Below, in pieces: positions 4,794 through 6,670 of a stretch of DNA of 6,670 bases. Position 1 is the first letter of the stretch. Every line of letters starts with the position of its first letter. The DNA lies in assembly GCA_900757255.1 (NCBI GenBank), contig CAAENE010000404.1, positions 1-6,670 on the forward strand, written 5' to 3'. The notes beneath the pieces are model-generated. The model made no database searches. It was not told the DNA's origin and saw nothing but the letters and a program-made list of their open reading frames with translations. Both the position numbers and the translations under genes were made by a program. The DNA comes from Clostridia bacterium. GTDB lineage: Bacteria; Bacillota; Clostridia; HGM11514.

Positions 4794-6670
4794 ATGTACC
4801 TGAAAAAATACAGAAGGTATTTTTTGATTTTGCTGGACTTGCTTTATGTTTTTTTGGCATATGGACTTGCATATTTTTTTACCAACTCCGAACGGCATTT
4901 TTATGCTCTTTCCGGCGGAGAATATACCGTCTTTTTTACCGGGCTGATTTACATAGCCTTCTTTTTGTTATTTGACCTATACACTGTGTTATGGCTTCAT
5001 GCCAGCATACATGAATATGTGAAGGGGGTAACAGGCGGGATTTTAGCATGTTGTTTGGTTTGCATGCTGAATATCCTTGCGCCGGATAATGCCGCATCTT
5101 ATTTGCCGAAAATTGACATGAAGGTCAATATTCTGGCAGGACTATTTATCATAGCGTTGGTACTTGGAACGAGAGTTATTATGCGGCAGGAAAAATCGAT
5201 TGTGACCAATCTGCACATGAGGAGAAAGAACACCAGGACAAATTTGCTGATTGTCGGCGCCGGCAATGCTGCCGGACTGATTTTACACGAAATCTTTCAA
5301 AAGCCGAAACCAAAATATAACGTTGTAGGGCTGATTGACGATAATATTGCAAAATTAAATTGTAAAATGAATGGGATCAAGGTAGTCGGGAACCGAAATG
5401 ATATCCCGGCGGCCTGTAAGAAGTATCATGCGGAAGAAATTTTAATTGCAGTCCCTTCTCTCGAACCGGGAGATAAGAGGCAAATTATCAATATCTGTAA
5501 CAATACCGGACTGCCTGTTAAGATTCTGCCAGCCATTGCCAAGATGATCGCTCCGCAGAATATGCTGCATTCCATTAGAAATGTAGAAATTGAGGACTTA
5601 TTAGAACGAGATACGATCCAGCTGAACAATTCGGAAATTGCAGGCCTTGTGAAAGATGAGACAGTATTGGTTACAGGGGGAGGCGGTTCCATCGGAAGTG
5701 AGCTTTGCCGCCAGATTGCCCGCTATGCCCCGTCTGAATTAGTTGTTTTAGATATTTATGAAAATTCAGTATACGACCTTCAACAGGAACTTAAGCGTAC
5801 GATGCCGAATCTTAAGGTACATGCCGTCATCGCTTCCATACGAGACCGCCAGAGAATTCGTCAGATATTTGAACAATTTCGGCCAAAGGTAGTTTTTCAT
5901 GCGGCAGCGCATAAGCATGTCCCTTTGATGGAGGACAGCCCTCAGGAAGCTATCAAAAATAATGTTGCCGGAACGCTGAATTTGGCTCTTACTGCTGATG
6001 AATGTGAAGTAGAAAGGTTTGTTATGATTTCTACTGACAAGGCAGTCAATCCGACCAATATTATGGGAGCAACCAAGCGGATGTGTGAAATGATTATTCA
6101 GGCTGTAAATGAGAAGAGTAAGACAAATTTTGTCGCTGTCCGTTTTGGAAATGTATTGGGAAGCAACGGTTCTGCTGTTCCGCTGTTTAAAAAGCAGATT
6201 GCGGAAGGCGGTCCGGTGACCGTTACGCATAAGGAGATTACCCGTTATTTTATGACGATTCCAGAAGCGGTACAGCTTGTACTGCAGGCGGCATCTTATG
6301 CCAATGGCGGTGAGATTTTTGTCTTGGATATGGGAGAGCCGGTTAAAATTTACGATTTAGCGGAAAAATTGATCCGTTTGTCCGGGTTGGAACCAAATGA
6401 AGATATCAAGATTAAAATTACTGGACTGCGTCCCGGAGAAAAGCTCTACGAAGAATTGCTGATGGCGGAAGAAGGTCTGACCGGGACCGCACATCAGAAA
6501 ATTTTTGTAGCAAAACCATCCCAGTTTGATATGGAAAAAATTGTTCAGTCCGTCGAGTGGCTGATCGATATAGCAGAGAAAAGGAATAACGATGAAGTTA
6601 AACTGGCGTTAGCTAAAATCGTCCCAACTTACCGGGCGGAAGTCAGCGAGAAGGATATGGCAGTTTCATA
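4794..6670 (+). CDS. membrane-anchored nucleotide-sugar 4,6-dehydratase (CapD/EpsC/WbpM family), reaching the window edge
   Basis: The frame is open from ATG 4794 to the edge, 625 codons plus the bases TA. Known relatives have about 590-665 residues, so a TAA or TAG may complete on the next base. These enzymes oxidise and dehydrate UDP-GlcNAc (or a similar sugar) at the inner membrane face, giving a 4-keto-6-deoxy sugar for surface glycans. Four transmembrane helices lie at about 9-29, 45-66, 76-96 and 109-126; LFDLYTVLWLHAS (58-70) is the family's LYR-W-like motif. A first Rossmann fold starts at GAGNAAG (155-161). The catalytic short-chain dehydrogenase fold starts at TGGGGSIGSE (294-303), followed by HAAAHKHVPLMED (from 369), STDKAVNPTN (413-422) and LRPGEKLYEELL (545-556). 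The usual catalytic Tyr is replaced by Met in M424-x3-K428, as in the large WbpM/PglF members (Ser/Thr-Met-Lys). It has its own promoter and probably begins a polysaccharide locus to the right. Sugar substrate is inferred from the family only. Confidence 0.92.
   Translation, partial: MYLKKYRRYFLILLDLLYVFLAYGLAYFFTNSERHFYALSGGEYTVFFTGLIYIAFFLLFDLYTVLWLHASIHEYVKGVTGGILACCLVCMLNILAPDNAASYLPKIDMKVNILAGLFIIALVLGTRVIMRQEKSIVTNLHMRRKNTRTNLLIVGAGNAAGLILHEIFQKPKPKYNVVGLIDDNIAKLNCKMNGIKVVGNRNDIPAACKKYHAEEILIAVPSLEPGDKRQIINICNNTGLPVKILPAIAKMIAPQNMLHSIRNVEIEDLLERDTIQLNNSEIAGLVKDETVLVTGGGGSIGSELCRQIARYAPSELVVLDIYENSVYDLQQELKRTMPNLKVHAVIASIRDRQRIRQIFEQFRPKVVFHAAAHKHVPLMEDSPQEAIKNNVAGTLNLALTADECEVERFVMISTDKAVNPTNIMGATKRMCEMIIQAVNEKSKTNFVAVRFGNVLGSNGSAVPLFKKQIAEGGPVTVTHKEITRYFMTIPEAVQLVLQAASYANGGEIFVLDMGEPVKIYDLAEKLIRLSGLEPNEDIKIKITGLRPGEKLYEELLMAEEGLTGTAHQKIFVAKPSQFDMEKIVQSVEWLIDIAEKRNNDEVKLALAKIVPTYRAEVSEKDMAVS

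Noticed and set aside
5766..6230. 154-codon open frame on the minus strand
   Set aside because: It lies wholly inside the dehydratase gene, whose plus-strand frame carries conserved motifs throughout. The minus-strand product resembles no family I recognise and has no convincing ribosome site.

Overview
The window looks like chromosomal DNA from a low-to-moderate GC Gram-positive of the class Clostridia. The signs are AT-rich intergenic gaps, sigma-A type promoters close to TTGACA/TATAAT, strong GGAGG ribosome binding sites, intrinsic terminators, and the clostridial flavour of the PgsA, MtaB and UvrC proteins. A family such as Oscillospiraceae is possible, but the sequence alone does not settle it.

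Layout from left to right. The 3' part of pgsA (phosphatidylglycerophosphate synthase) runs in from the left edge and is followed by a hairpin terminator. Next is mtaB, the radical-SAM enzyme that methylthiolates t6A37 in tRNA. A 13-bp perfect hairpin follows; it can terminate mtaB and also the convergent next gene. That gene, on the minus strand, is a cytoplasmic GH43-like glycoside hydrolase with its own perfect consensus promoter and a TTG start. A 171-bp AT-rich divergent control region containing repeated TTGCAC/GTGCAA half-sites separates it from uvrC (excinuclease ABC subunit C, plus strand). One base after the uvrC stop a new near-consensus promoter begins. It drives a gene with a leader of about 107 nt that encodes a large membrane-anchored nucleotide-sugar 4,6-dehydratase (CapD/EpsC/WbpM type). 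This gene fills the rest of the window and ends at, or very near, its right edge.

The genes do not form one pathway. pgsA, mtaB and uvrC are housekeeping genes (lipid synthesis, tRNA modification, DNA repair). The GH43 gene is a single accessory sugar-hydrolase gene set between them on the opposite strand. The dehydratase probably opens a surface-polysaccharide or glycan locus that continues to the right. I see no mobile element, CRISPR array, tRNA, rRNA or recognisable riboswitch, and no convincing new system. The points most worth a second look are the GH43 gene (isolated position, unusual acid residue, repeat-rich promoter) and the divergent control region it shares with uvrC.
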